The position numbers were made by a program, and so were the translations under genes. Positions 18,168 to 25,132 of a stretch of 64,000 nucleotides of DNA are shown piece by piece. Where the stretch lies: positions 8,195,001-8,259,000 of the forward strand of contig NZ_LT629693.1 of NCBI RefSeq assembly GCF_900099825.1, given 5' to 3'. This DNA is from Bradyrhizobium ottawaense. Its GTDB lineage: Bacteria; Pseudomonadota; Alphaproteobacteria; Rhizobiales; Xanthobacteraceae. Below the pieces are notes generated by a model that was not told the DNA's origin, did no database searches, and saw nothing but the letters and a program-made list of their open reading frames with translations. Each line of letters starts with the position of its first letter. Position 1 is the first letter of the stretch.

Positions 18168-18373
18168 TGGCGAAGAGGAAGGCAAAGTTCAGCAGGCAGG
18201 AATACGCGGGACTGATCCGGAGCGGCTCGATCGAGGTCACATGCGGGAACTGCGGGACAAAGATGCAGCCGGATAAGGATGATTGGGTCTCTTGCCCGAA
18301 GTGCCAAAAGGAACTGGGTGAGTGGGACAAGTTCGACTTCAAGAAGTCGGTCATCATCGGTCGGAAGCATTGA
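18167..18373 (+). CDS. Small zinc-ribbon protein
   Basis: A 68-residue basic protein with two CxxC knuckles (CGNCG and CPKCQ, 19 residues apart), a classic zinc-ribbon spacing. Small phage zinc ribbons usually bind nucleic acid or a host polymerase component; the target is unknown here. ATG at 18167 is preferred over the GTG one codon earlier because it forms the TGATG overlap. Confidence 0.7.
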   Translation: MAKRKAKFSRQEYAGLIRSGSIEVTCGNCGTKMQPDKDDWVSCPKCQKELGEWDKFDFKKSVIIGRKH

Positions 18374-19020
18374 TGCCAGCGCCCCGGGTCTACAACAAAC
18401 ACCACGGCGATGCGCCGGCCGCCGCCGTCTACATCGGGCGCGGATCTCCGTACGGGAATCGGTTCGTCATCGGAGCTGACGGCGACCGCGACCAGGCCTG
18501 CAATCGGTTCGAGTGCGAGCAGCTTCCCGACATGGACGTGAACGGGCTGACAGGGCGAGACCTGGTTTGCTTCTGCGCGCCGCATCGCTGCCACGGCGAC
18601 TCCATCCTGCTGATGGCGAACCATCGCGTCCTGGTTTTTGGTGGCCGGGATTTCAGTGACAGAAGATGGCTGTACGACGTTCTGGACGCCGCCCATGAGC
18701 GCAGGAAGATCACCTGCATCGTAGAGGGGGAGATGTCGGGAGCTGACAGACTGTCTCGAGAATGGGCTGATAGCCGCAACGTGGCGGTCGATCCCTATCC
18801 GGCTGATTGGGACAACATCGAGCGCGATGGCGCCTTGGTCAGAAGGAACAGCCGCGGCAAGCTTTACGATGCTGCCGCGGGTCCATTTCGTAACACTCAA
18901 ATGCTACGCAACGGTCGTCCGGATACGGCCTTCGGATTCCCAGGCGGAAAGGGAACTAGGGATATGTCGAAACAGTGCCTTGAGTATGGTCTGACACCGA
19001 CGCTTTTCGGATTGAGGTGA
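18373..19020 (+). CDS. DUF4326-DUF2493 (SLOG-type) fusion protein
   Basis: A 215-residue two-domain protein. Residues about 1-80 match DUF4326 (VYIGRGSPYGNRFVIG ... LVCFCAPHRCHGDSI). Residues about 84-200 match DUF2493/YspA, a Rossmann-like SLOG relative (VLVFGGRDFSDRRWLYDVL ... EGEMSGADRLSREWA ... GFPGGKGTRDM). SLOG proteins bind nucleotides or nucleotide-derived ligands. Phages often carry the two domains as separate genes. The C-terminal 65 bp overlap a convergent minus-strand gene. Confidence 0.78.
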   Translation: MPAPRVYNKHHGDAPAAAVYIGRGSPYGNRFVIGADGDRDQACNRFECEQLPDMDVNGLTGRDLVCFCAPHRCHGDSILLMANHRVLVFGGRDFSDRRWLYDVLDAAHERRKITCIVEGEMSGADRLSREWADSRNVAVDPYPADWDNIERDGALVRRNSRGKLYDAAAGPFRNTQMLRNGRPDTAFGFPGGKGTRDMSKQCLEYGLTPTLFGLR

Positions 19021-19633
19021 GCCATCGTGGCGAAAGCAGCCATGGGAGTGCCACCGACACCACGAGGTTGATCAGAGTGTAGGCGCACTCCTCCAAAGTC
19101 GGAAGCGAAGGTGTCATGACAGGGGCCTGGAACGAGAAATTATACAGCACCATCACGACTAGGCTGGCTCCGATTGCCGGCCACCTCCCGAATTGTAGCG
19201 CTATCGCCGTCACCGCCAGAGTAAAAATGATAGCCGGTTCGGAGCCGGCAACGAGCTGTTGCATCCCCATCGCAACTGGGGTTGCAATGCCGACTACAGC
19301 CAAGACGGTCAGAATGATCTTGCTAAGCTTCGTCGGATCGACCTTTGACGCATTTGTATCGAACGTCGAAGCAATCCTCGCCGGCAGCGTCCTGAACGCA
19401 CCAAGCTTCAAACGATCTCGCACCGGCTGATCGAGGTTGATCAGATCTTCCGTGTTGAACCACTGTGGCAAGCTGCCGCTATCGACAGTGGCCCAGAGAG
19501 CGTCGATTGCCTTCATAACCCGAAGTAAATGCCGGGAGCCGATTTCCCCCGGCTCACCGTCAAGCGGCTTCGCGATGAACCATCCATCTTCCCGGTCGAT
19601 CACGTAAGCGCGATATTCAAATGGCGTATTCAT
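18956..19633 (-). CDS. Membrane protein: phage-specific N-domain plus KdpD-like DUF4118 four-helix segment
   Basis: A 225-residue protein. Residues about 1-60 share a domain with the upstream gene product (YRAY-x(8)-G-W/F-x(2)-K-x(2)-DGEPG, then LLRV-x(3)-ID-x-LW). The C-terminal half has four membrane helices (about 105-210) with the FGRWPAIGASLVVMVLYNF signature of DUF4118, the membrane sensor of KdpD-like kinases, but no kinase domain. The ATG at 19633 fits the shared domain. It runs against the surrounding phage genes, so it is probably lysogeny-expressed cargo. Confidence 0.65.
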   Translation of the reverse strand: MNTPFEYRAYVIDREDGWFIAKPLDGEPGEIGSRHLLRVMKAIDALWATVDSGSLPQWFNTEDLINLDQPVRDRLKLGAFRTLPARIASTFDTNASKVDPTKLSKIILTVLAVVGIATPVAMGMQQLVAGSEPAIIFTLAVTAIALQFGRWPAIGASLVVMVLYNFSFQAPVMTPSLPTLEECAYTLINLVVSVALPWLLSPRWLTSIRKASVSDHTQGTVSTYP

Positions 19634-19657
19634 AGCCCCACCTCCCAAGATGTCGGC

Positions 19658-20023
19658 TCACGCCGCGGCAACGATCCGAAGGAGCGGCTTCGCTTTGTCC
19701 GGGAAAAATTTACGGACATTTGCCAAAGGGTCGACGCTGCCGTGGGCGCGCAAGGACTCCAGGTTCGGAGACAAGGAGTCGGCAAAGACATCGAGGTCGC
19801 AGTGAAGGGTGTCGCCTTCTAGGTAGGTCGCGCACCAACCCGGCATATTGCAGGTTTCGAGAGCGTCCCAAAGGACGTCGATCGATCTCAAAACGCGCAA
19901 AAGATCCTTGGATACGAGCTGGCCGGGCTCTCCATCCGTGGATTTGGCGACGTAGAAGCCGCCATCGTTGCTTACATTATAGGCACGGTATTGGAATGCG
20001 CTTTTCATTTTTTGACTCGACAA
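19658..20023 (-). CDS. Paralog of the N-domain of the adjacent membrane protein
   Basis: A 121-residue soluble protein (116 if the ATG at 20008 is used). It carries the same YRAY ... DGEPG ... LLRV-x(3)-ID-x-LW domain as the gene 25 bp downstream, but its second half is different and has no membrane helix. It is the first gene of a two-gene minus-strand unit whose promoter must lie at about 20030-20100. I know no family for the shared domain. Confidence 0.65.
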   Translation of the reverse strand: MSSQKMKSAFQYRAYNVSNDGGFYVAKSTDGEPGQLVSKDLLRVLRSIDVLWDALETCNMPGWCATYLEGDTLHCDLDVFADSLSPNLESLRAHGSVDPLANVRKFFPDKAKPLLRIVAAA

Positions 20024-20071
20024 CCTTTTTTGAGCCCAGGGCGGGATCGGTTGCCGCGACTGCTAATGACA

Positions 20072-20246
20072 TTTGCACGATAATGCAAGCGCAACCCAGC
20101 CCCCGTAAAAACACGGACTCTGGCACAAGTTGCGGGTGTTACACTTAAAATTAGGCCGAATATACAAACTTAGGTTGAACGCCGCACCCCGAAATCTCTT
20201 CTTGCATTCTCGCTATATTTGCTCTAATGCAAATGCTGAATGCAAA
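20072..20246. promoter_or_regulatory. Divergent control region with clustered TTTGC/GCAA sites
   Basis: This intergenic segment separates the minus-strand pair from the rightward genes. It contains TTTGC-N6-GCAAA at 20218-20233, a looser TTTGC-N8-GCAAG at 20072-20089, and inverted half-sites TTGCATTC (20202-20209) and GAATGCAAA (20238-20246). The last runs into a CGGAGG ribosome-binding site. Clustered dyads between divergent phage genes look like an operator region. Confidence 0.6.
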
Positions 20247-20446
20247 CGGAGGCCTGTTTGTTCCCGCCCATCGACACCCGCAATAAGCCCATGATTTCAA
20301 CATGTTTCCGCCCTCGTTCGATGACCGAACGCGGCGGCCATACTGACCTTGTTTTCGCTACTCGGTTCGTTCCCAGAGTGGACTGCCTGCAACCGCAGGC
20401 TAAGCCGCAGACCATCGCCCTGACGCGAAAGGGTGCGACACAATGA
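20240..20446 (+). CDS. Small ORF at the start of the rightward operon
   Basis: At most 68 residues, no family recognised. Its stop overlaps the next gene's ATG (ATGA), which supports translation. The start is uncertain: ATG 20240 lies inside the operator-like repeat. A TTG at 20258, 8 nt after CGGAGG, or the ATG at 20291, are better placed. Confidence 0.4.
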   Translation: MQTEACLFPPIDTRNKPMISTCFRPRSMTERGGHTDLVFATRFVPRVDCLQPQAKPQTIALTRKGATQ

Positions 20447-20709
20447 AGCGGCGGTATAAAAAATCCTGGACCCACTTCTTCCAGGCGATCAAGGGCGGCC
20501 GAAAGTTGCACGACGTCCGCGAAGACGACGGCTATCAAATCGGCGACATCCTAGTCTTGCAGGAGTTCGACAACATCAACGGGCGCTATACGGGCGCCGA
20601 GATCGAGGTCGAGGTCACCTACATCACCAACCGCACCGTGCCGTGCGCGTTCTCCAGCGCCGTGCTGTCGCCCGGTCACTGCATCCTGAGCCTGAAGGTG
20701 TTGGCATGA
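20443..20709 (+). CDS. DUF3850 (ASCH/PUA-like) protein
   Basis: An 88-residue protein matching DUF3850: HFFQAIKGGRKLHDVREDDGYQIGDILVLQEFD followed (split here) by GRYTGAEIEVEVTYI. The fold is a PUA/ASCH barrel that binds RNA or modified nucleobases; phage copies have no assigned reaction. It overlaps genes on both sides by 3-4 nt. Confidence 0.8.
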   Translation: MKRRYKKSWTHFFQAIKGGRKLHDVREDDGYQIGDILVLQEFDNINGRYTGAEIEVEVTYITNRTVPCAFSSAVLSPGHCILSLKVLA

Positions 20710-21260
20710 TGTTAGGTTGTTGCTCCGCTGTGAACCCATGCTCGCACCAGCAGCGCGATCCCAACTCGCTCTGCGACATCTGCTGCCAGGCTAGCGGTAT
20801 CGTCATGCCGAAGACCGATCGTCGGAACCAGGACTGGTGGGACAACTACTTCCTCGATCTCGCGGAAGCGGTTGCCTATGCCTCGAAGGATCCAAGCACC
20901 AAGGTCGGCGCCGTCATCGTTCGTCCTGACCGAACGGTGGCCTCCATGGGCTACAACGGCTTCCCGCGAGGGATCAAGGATAGCGACGAGCGCCTCAATG
21001 ACCGTCCGACCAAATACTCCATGGTCGTTCACGCCGAGCCCAACGCCATCCTCTCGGCTCGTGAGCCGGTCCGTGGCTACTCGATCTACACCACGCTGTT
21101 CACCTGCGCTGACTGCGCCAAGCTGATCATCCAGGCCGGCATCAAGAAGGTGGTCTCGCCGACCTACGACATAGAGCGCTGGGAGAAGTCGCTGACGCTG
21201 TCGAAGCAGCTGTTCACCGAGGCAGGGGTCGAGTTCAAGCTGATCGATAGGGCGATCTGA
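20706..21260 (+). CDS. dCMP deaminase-family protein
   Basis: A 184-residue zinc deaminase. The cytidine-deaminase fold has DPSTKVGAVIV, GYNGFPRGI, the zinc/catalytic motif HAEPNAIL and the ligand pair CADC. The likely reaction is dCMP to dUMP, feeding dTTP supply. The first 33 residues are Cys-rich and unusual for the family; an ATG at 20805 would give the standard enzyme. The chosen start overlaps the preceding stop. Confidence 0.85.
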   Translation: MMLGCCSAVNPCSHQQRDPNSLCDICCQASGIVMPKTDRRNQDWWDNYFLDLAEAVAYASKDPSTKVGAVIVRPDRTVASMGYNGFPRGIKDSDERLNDRPTKYSMVVHAEPNAILSAREPVRGYSIYTTLFTCADCAKLIIQAGIKKVVSPTYDIERWEKSLTLSKQLFTEAGVEFKLIDRAI

Positions 21261-21565
21261 TGCGCCTGGAAGAATGGCCCCTGCCCTACGTGCGCGTGAA
21301 GTGCGCTCAGTGCGAGCGCGAAGGACGCCTCAGCAAGGACGGATTGCTCGAACGCTTCGGCGGTGAGCGAGAGATGTTCGTGGTCCGCGCCAAACTGACC
21401 GAGGCGAGCTGCAAGCGTGAGAACAAGAAGTCGCCCTGCATGTCCATCCTACCAGACGCACTGCTCGTGCAGGCGATCCGGGCTGAACGCAAGGAAGACA
21501 TCCTCAGCGTCGAGATAATGCAAGAGGCGGCAAATTGGAACCCGAAGTGGTTGGAGGAAAAGTGA
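21260..21565 (+). CDS. Hypothetical small Cys-containing phage protein
   Basis: A 101-residue protein with CAQC near residue 15 and two more Cys (ASCKRENKKSPC), so a zinc knuckle is possible. Basic centre, acidic C-terminus. No family recognised. It is tightly packed between the deaminase and the MT-A70 gene (1-nt and 4-nt overlaps). Confidence 0.65.
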   Translation: MRLEEWPLPYVRVKCAQCEREGRLSKDGLLERFGGEREMFVVRAKLTEASCKRENKKSPCMSILPDALLVQAIRAERKEDILSVEIMQEAANWNPKWLEEK

Positions 21566-22314
21566 TCGACCCGATCTTTGTCTCGACGGCATTTTACGAG
21601 GAAGCCAGACGACACGGCTTCGACATGACGCGCTTCGCGACCAAGGCTCCGCTTGATGCGGAGGCAACGGAAGAGTCGTGTCCGGACGCTTGCTTGAATG
21701 CAAACGACTTCCTGCGACCGGCCTTCAACCTGCAGCCGCTCAAGCAGCGTCACTATGGTCTGGCGAAGCTCGATCCGCCGTGGGCCTTCAAGACCTATTC
21801 CGAAGCCGGCAAGGGCAAGTCGGCCGAGCAGCACTACGACACCATGTCGCTTGAGGACATCTTCAATCTGAAGGTGGAAGACCTCGCGCATCCGGACGGC
21901 ATGTGGGTTTGGCTCTATGCCACCGCTCCGATGTACGACGCGGCTCGCGCCTGCTTCGACAAATGGAACGTCAAGTACGTCACCCAGGGTGTCTGGGTGA
22001 AGATGGTCAAGGACAATAGCAAGCCGACCTTCGGCACCGGCTACGTCCTTCGCAATTGCCACGAACCATTCCTCATCGGGAAGGTCGGCACGCCGCGCAT
22101 CCACTCCCGCAACATCCGCTCCGCGATTCTGGAGCCGCGTCGCGAGCACTCACGCAAGCCAGAGCAAGGCTACGTCGATGCCGCGAAGATGGCTGGACCA
22201 TACCCGAAGGCGGACATCTTCAGCCGCGAGGCGCGTCCCGGCTGGGACGGTTGGGGCAACGAAATCACCAAGTTCAACCACCCTGAAGCAGAGCCGGAGC
22301 TGGAGGTAGCATGA
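21562..22314 (+). CDS. MT-A70 family adenine methyltransferase
   Basis: A 250-residue methyltransferase with catalytic DPPW (71-74) in AKLDPPWAFKTYS and the C-terminal FSREARPGWDGWGNE motif. It should methylate N6 of adenine in DNA, either to protect phage DNA from host restriction or for regulation. The GTG at 21562 is chosen because GGAGG lies 5 nt ahead and it overlaps the prior stop. A copy of the phage-wide TTTGC/GCAA motif lies inside the first 50 codons. Confidence 0.88.
   Translation: MIDPIFVSTAFYEEARRHGFDMTRFATKAPLDAEATEESCPDACLNANDFLRPAFNLQPLKQRHYGLAKLDPPWAFKTYSEAGKGKSAEQHYDTMSLEDIFNLKVEDLAHPDGMWVWLYATAPMYDAARACFDKWNVKYVTQGVWVKMVKDNSKPTFGTGYVLRNCHEPFLIGKVGTPRIHSRNIRSAILEPRREHSRKPEQGYVDAAKMAGPYPKADIFSREARPGWDGWGNEITKFNHPEAEPELEVA
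21689..21704 (+). promoter_or_regulatory. Intragenic copy of the phage GCTTG-AATGCAAA motif
   Basis: On the plus strand CTTGC-TTGAAT-GCAAA, the same arms, 6-bp spacer and direction as the copies ahead of late genes. The surrounding 26 nt (21679-21704) are identical to the site upstream of the capsid gene (56648-56673, opposite strand). Confidence 0.55.
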
Positions 22315-22589
22315 GCCAGAAGATCACGAACATCATCGTCATGTCCGCAGGACCGATCTCTTTCAGCGCCGTACGCATCGAGGTCGAGGAACACCAGCCG
22401 ACGCTCAAATTCCGAATGACCTTTGGCGACAAGGTCGTCGCAGAGATGGGCGAGCAGGCCGCGCGCCTGTTCTCCCGACTCGTGGGACAGACCTTCACCG
22501 TCGAGAAGAACGACGAGTGGACGCGCCTGCCCACCTACGCCGCGGTCGACGCCGACCGCAAACGGATCGCAGCACGCAGCTCGGTCTGA
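22311..22589 (+). CDS. Hypothetical phage protein
   Basis: A 92-residue soluble protein, beta-rich N-terminal half and a helix around GEQAARLFSRLVGQTF. No family recognised. The start overlaps the MT-A70 stop by 4 nt, showing co-translation. Confidence 0.65.
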   Translation: MSQKITNIIVMSAGPISFSAVRIEVEEHQPTLKFRMTFGDKVVAEMGEQAARLFSRLVGQTFTVEKNDEWTRLPTYAAVDADRKRIAARSSV

Positions 22590-22613
22590 CCAAAACCAAC
22601 CACGGAGAAGATC

Positions 22614-23102
22614 GTGAACAGACTCCTCACGGCGCTGATTGGCGCCGCAATCCTCGCTGTCACCATGTCGACCGCCGATGCGCGTCCGCATCATCGCAGG
22701 CATCACCATCACCACCACGCTCGTGTTGTACAGGTTGAGCAGCAGCAATCGTTCTTTAGCGGTTTCGGCGGCGGCGTCGTGGATCGCGCCCGTCAGTTCA
22801 TCGGAGCCACTGCCAGTCAGGTCGGCGTCCGATCGACGCTCTGGTGCTCAGCCTTCTTGCGCAAGATCACGGGCGCGTCCGGCGTCGACGACACCGCCCT
22901 CTCCTGGGAGCGTCGCCAACACATCGCCCCGCAGGTCGGCGCTATCGTGACCATGGGTCGCCGTGGCGGCGGTCACGTCGGTGTGGTCTCTGGTTTCACT
23001 GCCAAGGGAGATCCGATCGTCATCAGCGGCAACAACGGTGGCCGCGTCCGTGAGGCTGTGCATTCCCGCAGCAGCATCCGCTCCTGGGTGTCCGCATCAT
23101 GA
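22614..23102 (+). CDS. Exported TIGR02594/CHAP-like peptidase with poly-His segment
   Basis: A 162-residue protein starting at GTG (GGAGA upstream). A signal peptide (1-23) is followed by a His-rich linker with six consecutive His. The C-terminal domain resembles the TIGR02594/CHAP cell-wall amidase group: catalytic Cys in TLWCSAFL, His in GGHVGVVSGF, and Asn in ISGNNGG. Unlike the main muramidase it sits in the left arm, so it may act in the lysogen envelope instead of in lysis. Confidence 0.75.
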   Translation: MNRLLTALIGAAILAVTMSTADARPHHRRHHHHHHARVVQVEQQQSFFSGFGGGVVDRARQFIGATASQVGVRSTLWCSAFLRKITGASGVDDTALSWERRQHIAPQVGAIVTMGRRGGGHVGVVSGFTAKGDPIVISGNNGGRVREAVHSRSSIRSWVSAS

Positions 23103-23296
23103 AGCGGGTAAAACGCATCCAGGCAAAGGACCCCTTCACCGACGTCAAGGTAACGGTGGAGATCAAGTCCAAGAACGGCTGGCGCTCTCGCGACGAGATG
23201 GACCGTTTTTCTTCATCGGTTGCCAGCGGCATCATGCATCAACTGTCCGCCAGCTCGCACCTGAAAATCACTCTCGATAAGATCAAGGTGGGCTGA
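23099..23296 (+). CDS. Hypothetical small basic phage protein
   Basis: A 65-residue lysine-rich protein with predicted beta strands (FTDVKVTVEIKSK, LKITLDKIKVG). No family recognised. It overlaps both neighbours by 1-4 nt. Confidence 0.6.
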   Translation: MKRVKRIQAKDPFTDVKVTVEIKSKNGWRSRDEMDRFSSSVASGIMHQLSASSHLKITLDKIKVG

Positions 23297-23670
23297 TGGT
23301 AGCCTGCATCTCAGATAGCCTCTATTGCGAGGCGGCAGCATGCGAGAAGCACCTGCCCGACATCAAGGATACGTGGCGCCGAGCTGGCGCCGCGTTGAAG
23401 TCGCACGATCGGCGACCGACCCCATACGACATCGAGGTGTACTCCTTTCCGCAAGGATGGGGATCAACAGCGCTCGGCTTCGGCGGGATCGGCGGGCAGG
23501 CAATGACGTCAGCCCAGACCACGGTCGTGATGTGCTCACCATCGGCGGCGGTCTACTTCGGACGGCGCCTAGCCTATGTCATCAAGACCGTAAACGGCAA
23601 GTTCATGGCTGATCTCGCCAGCCATGCGATGTCGGATGTCCGCCGGCACTCGCAGTACGAGGCCATCTGA
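23296..23670 (+). CDS. Hypothetical phage protein
   Basis: A 124-residue protein with two N-terminal Cys, a Gly-rich middle (GSTALGFGGIGGQA) and a hydrophobic strand TTVVMCSPSAAVYFG. No signal peptide and no family recognised. Single-nucleotide overlaps with both neighbours place it in the operon. Confidence 0.6.
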   Translation: MVACISDSLYCEAAACEKHLPDIKDTWRRAGAALKSHDRRPTPYDIEVYSFPQGWGSTALGFGGIGGQAMTSAQTTVVMCSPSAAVYFGRRLAYVIKTVNGKFMADLASHAMSDVRRHSQYEAI

Positions 23671-23900
23671 TGGCGGACACACGGGAAGCACGACTGCGGA
23701 TCGTGGCGAGTGGCAAGTGTCGCTCCGCCAGCCGCAACTTCGGAGGCAGGCTCAAATACCTCCCGTCAATCGGTGGGATGATCTGCCAGCTCTCCGAGGA
23801 AGAAGAGGATTGCTACCACACCAGCAAGGAGGCTGTGGCAGCCGCAGAAGCATTCCGAGAGGAAGCTCGACAGAAACTTCAAGACGAATTTGGGAGGTGA
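23670..23900 (+). CDS. Hypothetical phage protein
   Basis: A 76-residue protein: a basic N-terminus (REARLRIVASGKCRS) and an acidic helical C-terminus (EEARQKLQDEF). No family recognised. Confidence 0.6.
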   Translation: MADTREARLRIVASGKCRSASRNFGGRLKYLPSIGGMICQLSEEEEDCYHTSKEAVAAAEAFREEARQKLQDEFGR

Positions 23901-23904
23901 ATTG

Positions 23905-24276
23905 ATGCCTGTTGTTTTTCAAAACTGGATCACCCGCAACGACCTGCTGGACAACCGGGACAAGATGTACGTCTTCGGTGACAACGTCCAACGGACCGGC
24001 TTTGCCGGCCAGGCCAAGGAGATGCGAGGAGAGCCGAATGCGATCGGAGTCGTCACCAAGTGGGCGCCCAGCATGCAGCCCACAGCCTTCTTCGACGACA
24101 CTGCGGCCTGCAAAATGCTGGTGGAGCGTGATCTTCTCCTGGTGCAGCAGGCCCTGGATCGTGGCCGCACAGTGGTCGTCCCGGCTGACGGCATCGGAAC
24201 AGGCCTTTCGCGCCTGCCGAAATACGCACCGAACCTAGATGCGTTCATCAAAGAGTGGCTCAGGAGCCGATTATGA
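23905..24276 (+). CDS. DUF7831-like phage protein
   Basis: A 123-residue protein resembling a phage family seen as DUF7831: MYVFGDNVQRTGFAGQAKEM, then GVVTKWAPSM, and VVVPADGIGTGLSRL. The conserved Gly/Asp loops suggest a nucleotide- or sugar-binding fold. The ATG at 23905 is preferred over one five codons upstream because the GGAGG of that stretch then serves as its ribosome-binding site. Its stop overlaps a following start that is cut by the defence island. Confidence 0.65.
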   Translation: MPVVFQNWITRNDLLDNRDKMYVFGDNVQRTGFAGQAKEMRGEPNAIGVVTKWAPSMQPTAFFDDTAACKMLVERDLLLVQQALDRGRTVVVPADGIGTGLSRLPKYAPNLDAFIKEWLRSRL

Positions 24277-24311
24277 AACATTCGCGAGGTCGGGTTTTCA
24301 TCGAAGATCAC
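24273..24311 (+). pseudogene. Phage gene apparently truncated by the defence-island insertion
   Basis: An ATG overlapping the previous stop (ATGA) opens a frame with plausible phage coding sense for about 13 codons (MKHSRGRVFIEDH). It then runs into sequence that is the complement of the DUF3883 gene's 3' end; the frame continues only by chance to 24485. I read this as the 5' stub of a gene broken when the island inserted. Confidence 0.45.
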
Positions 24312-25124
24312 CTAATGGATTTTGATTTCCACTTGGCTCCAGCGCCCAGAACCTTGATCCGCCGGGACATGCATCGCTATCTGCGCGACGGTGCGCTCTT
24401 GGAGGATCTCGGCTGGCAAGACCCAGATATGAAACACAAATGCGTCGCCATACTTCACGGCAGTTTCCCACTCATTCCGCGTTAGAACCATGCGAGGGGG
24501 GTTCTGCGTGGAAGACTTCACTTCGATAAGGCGGCCAATGGGCTCAACCGGTCCGGTGTCGTAAGAGCGGATATCATAGCCCGCACCGTTATCTTCAATT
24601 GCAACCCACTTTGGCTTTCTTGGAATCTGGAGAGCTTCGAGGCGAGCCGTTTCATAGGCGAGCGACAGCCGCTCTGCCTCGCGACCCTGCGCCAGGAGCC
24701 TGTCGTTTGCGGCGGCACGCGCGGTTTGTGCAAGATTGTCCCACCACAAAACAATCGCTTCGCTGGGGGGCTCTTCGAAAAGCCCTGCTGATCTGAGGCA
24801 CTGCTCTTCGTCGCGCGTGAGCGCGGTCTTCACACGCTCCCTTCCGTAAGGGGTAAGCCGTACCCAAAGCGGATGCTGCCAACTGACGATGTTTGCGATC
24901 GCGTAACGTAGACCCTCTGCTGGATCTCCAAATGCGGAATCCACCGAAATCCTCTCGTGAAGCTCAATTCCTGTTTCGAAATCACACCCGGCATTATCCG
25001 CATCTATTGTTGGGATTGAACGTGCGACCGTTTGCGCATCGAGCCCCGGGTAAGCAATGAGATATCGCCGTATCGCAAGAAGGGCGTTGAGAGCACTCAT
25101 TGTGAAGTATTTTGTCGCCGACAT
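24312..25124 (-). CDS. DUF3883 domain protein, PD-(D/E)XK-like nuclease
   Basis: A 270-residue protein. The C-terminal domain (about 170-240) fits DUF3883: GAGYDIRSYD with Asp184, then RLIEVKSS with Glu201 and Lys203, the D-ExK catalytic set of a restriction-nuclease fold. The N-terminal 165 residues are helical with no match I know; they may bind DNA or partners. DUF3883 occurs mainly in restriction and defence loci. It is the last gene of the five-gene operon, 8 nt after the SNF2 gene, so it is a candidate effector nuclease. Confidence 0.78.
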   Translation of the reverse strand: MSATKYFTMSALNALLAIRRYLIAYPGLDAQTVARSIPTIDADNAGCDFETGIELHERISVDSAFGDPAEGLRYAIANIVSWQHPLWVRLTPYGRERVKTALTRDEEQCLRSAGLFEEPPSEAIVLWWDNLAQTARAAANDRLLAQGREAERLSLAYETARLEALQIPRKPKWVAIEDNGAGYDIRSYDTGPVEPIGRLIEVKSSTQNPPRMVLTRNEWETAVKYGDAFVFHIWVLPAEILQERTVAQIAMHVPADQGSGRWSQVEIKIH

Positions 25125-25132
25125 TAACGCCC

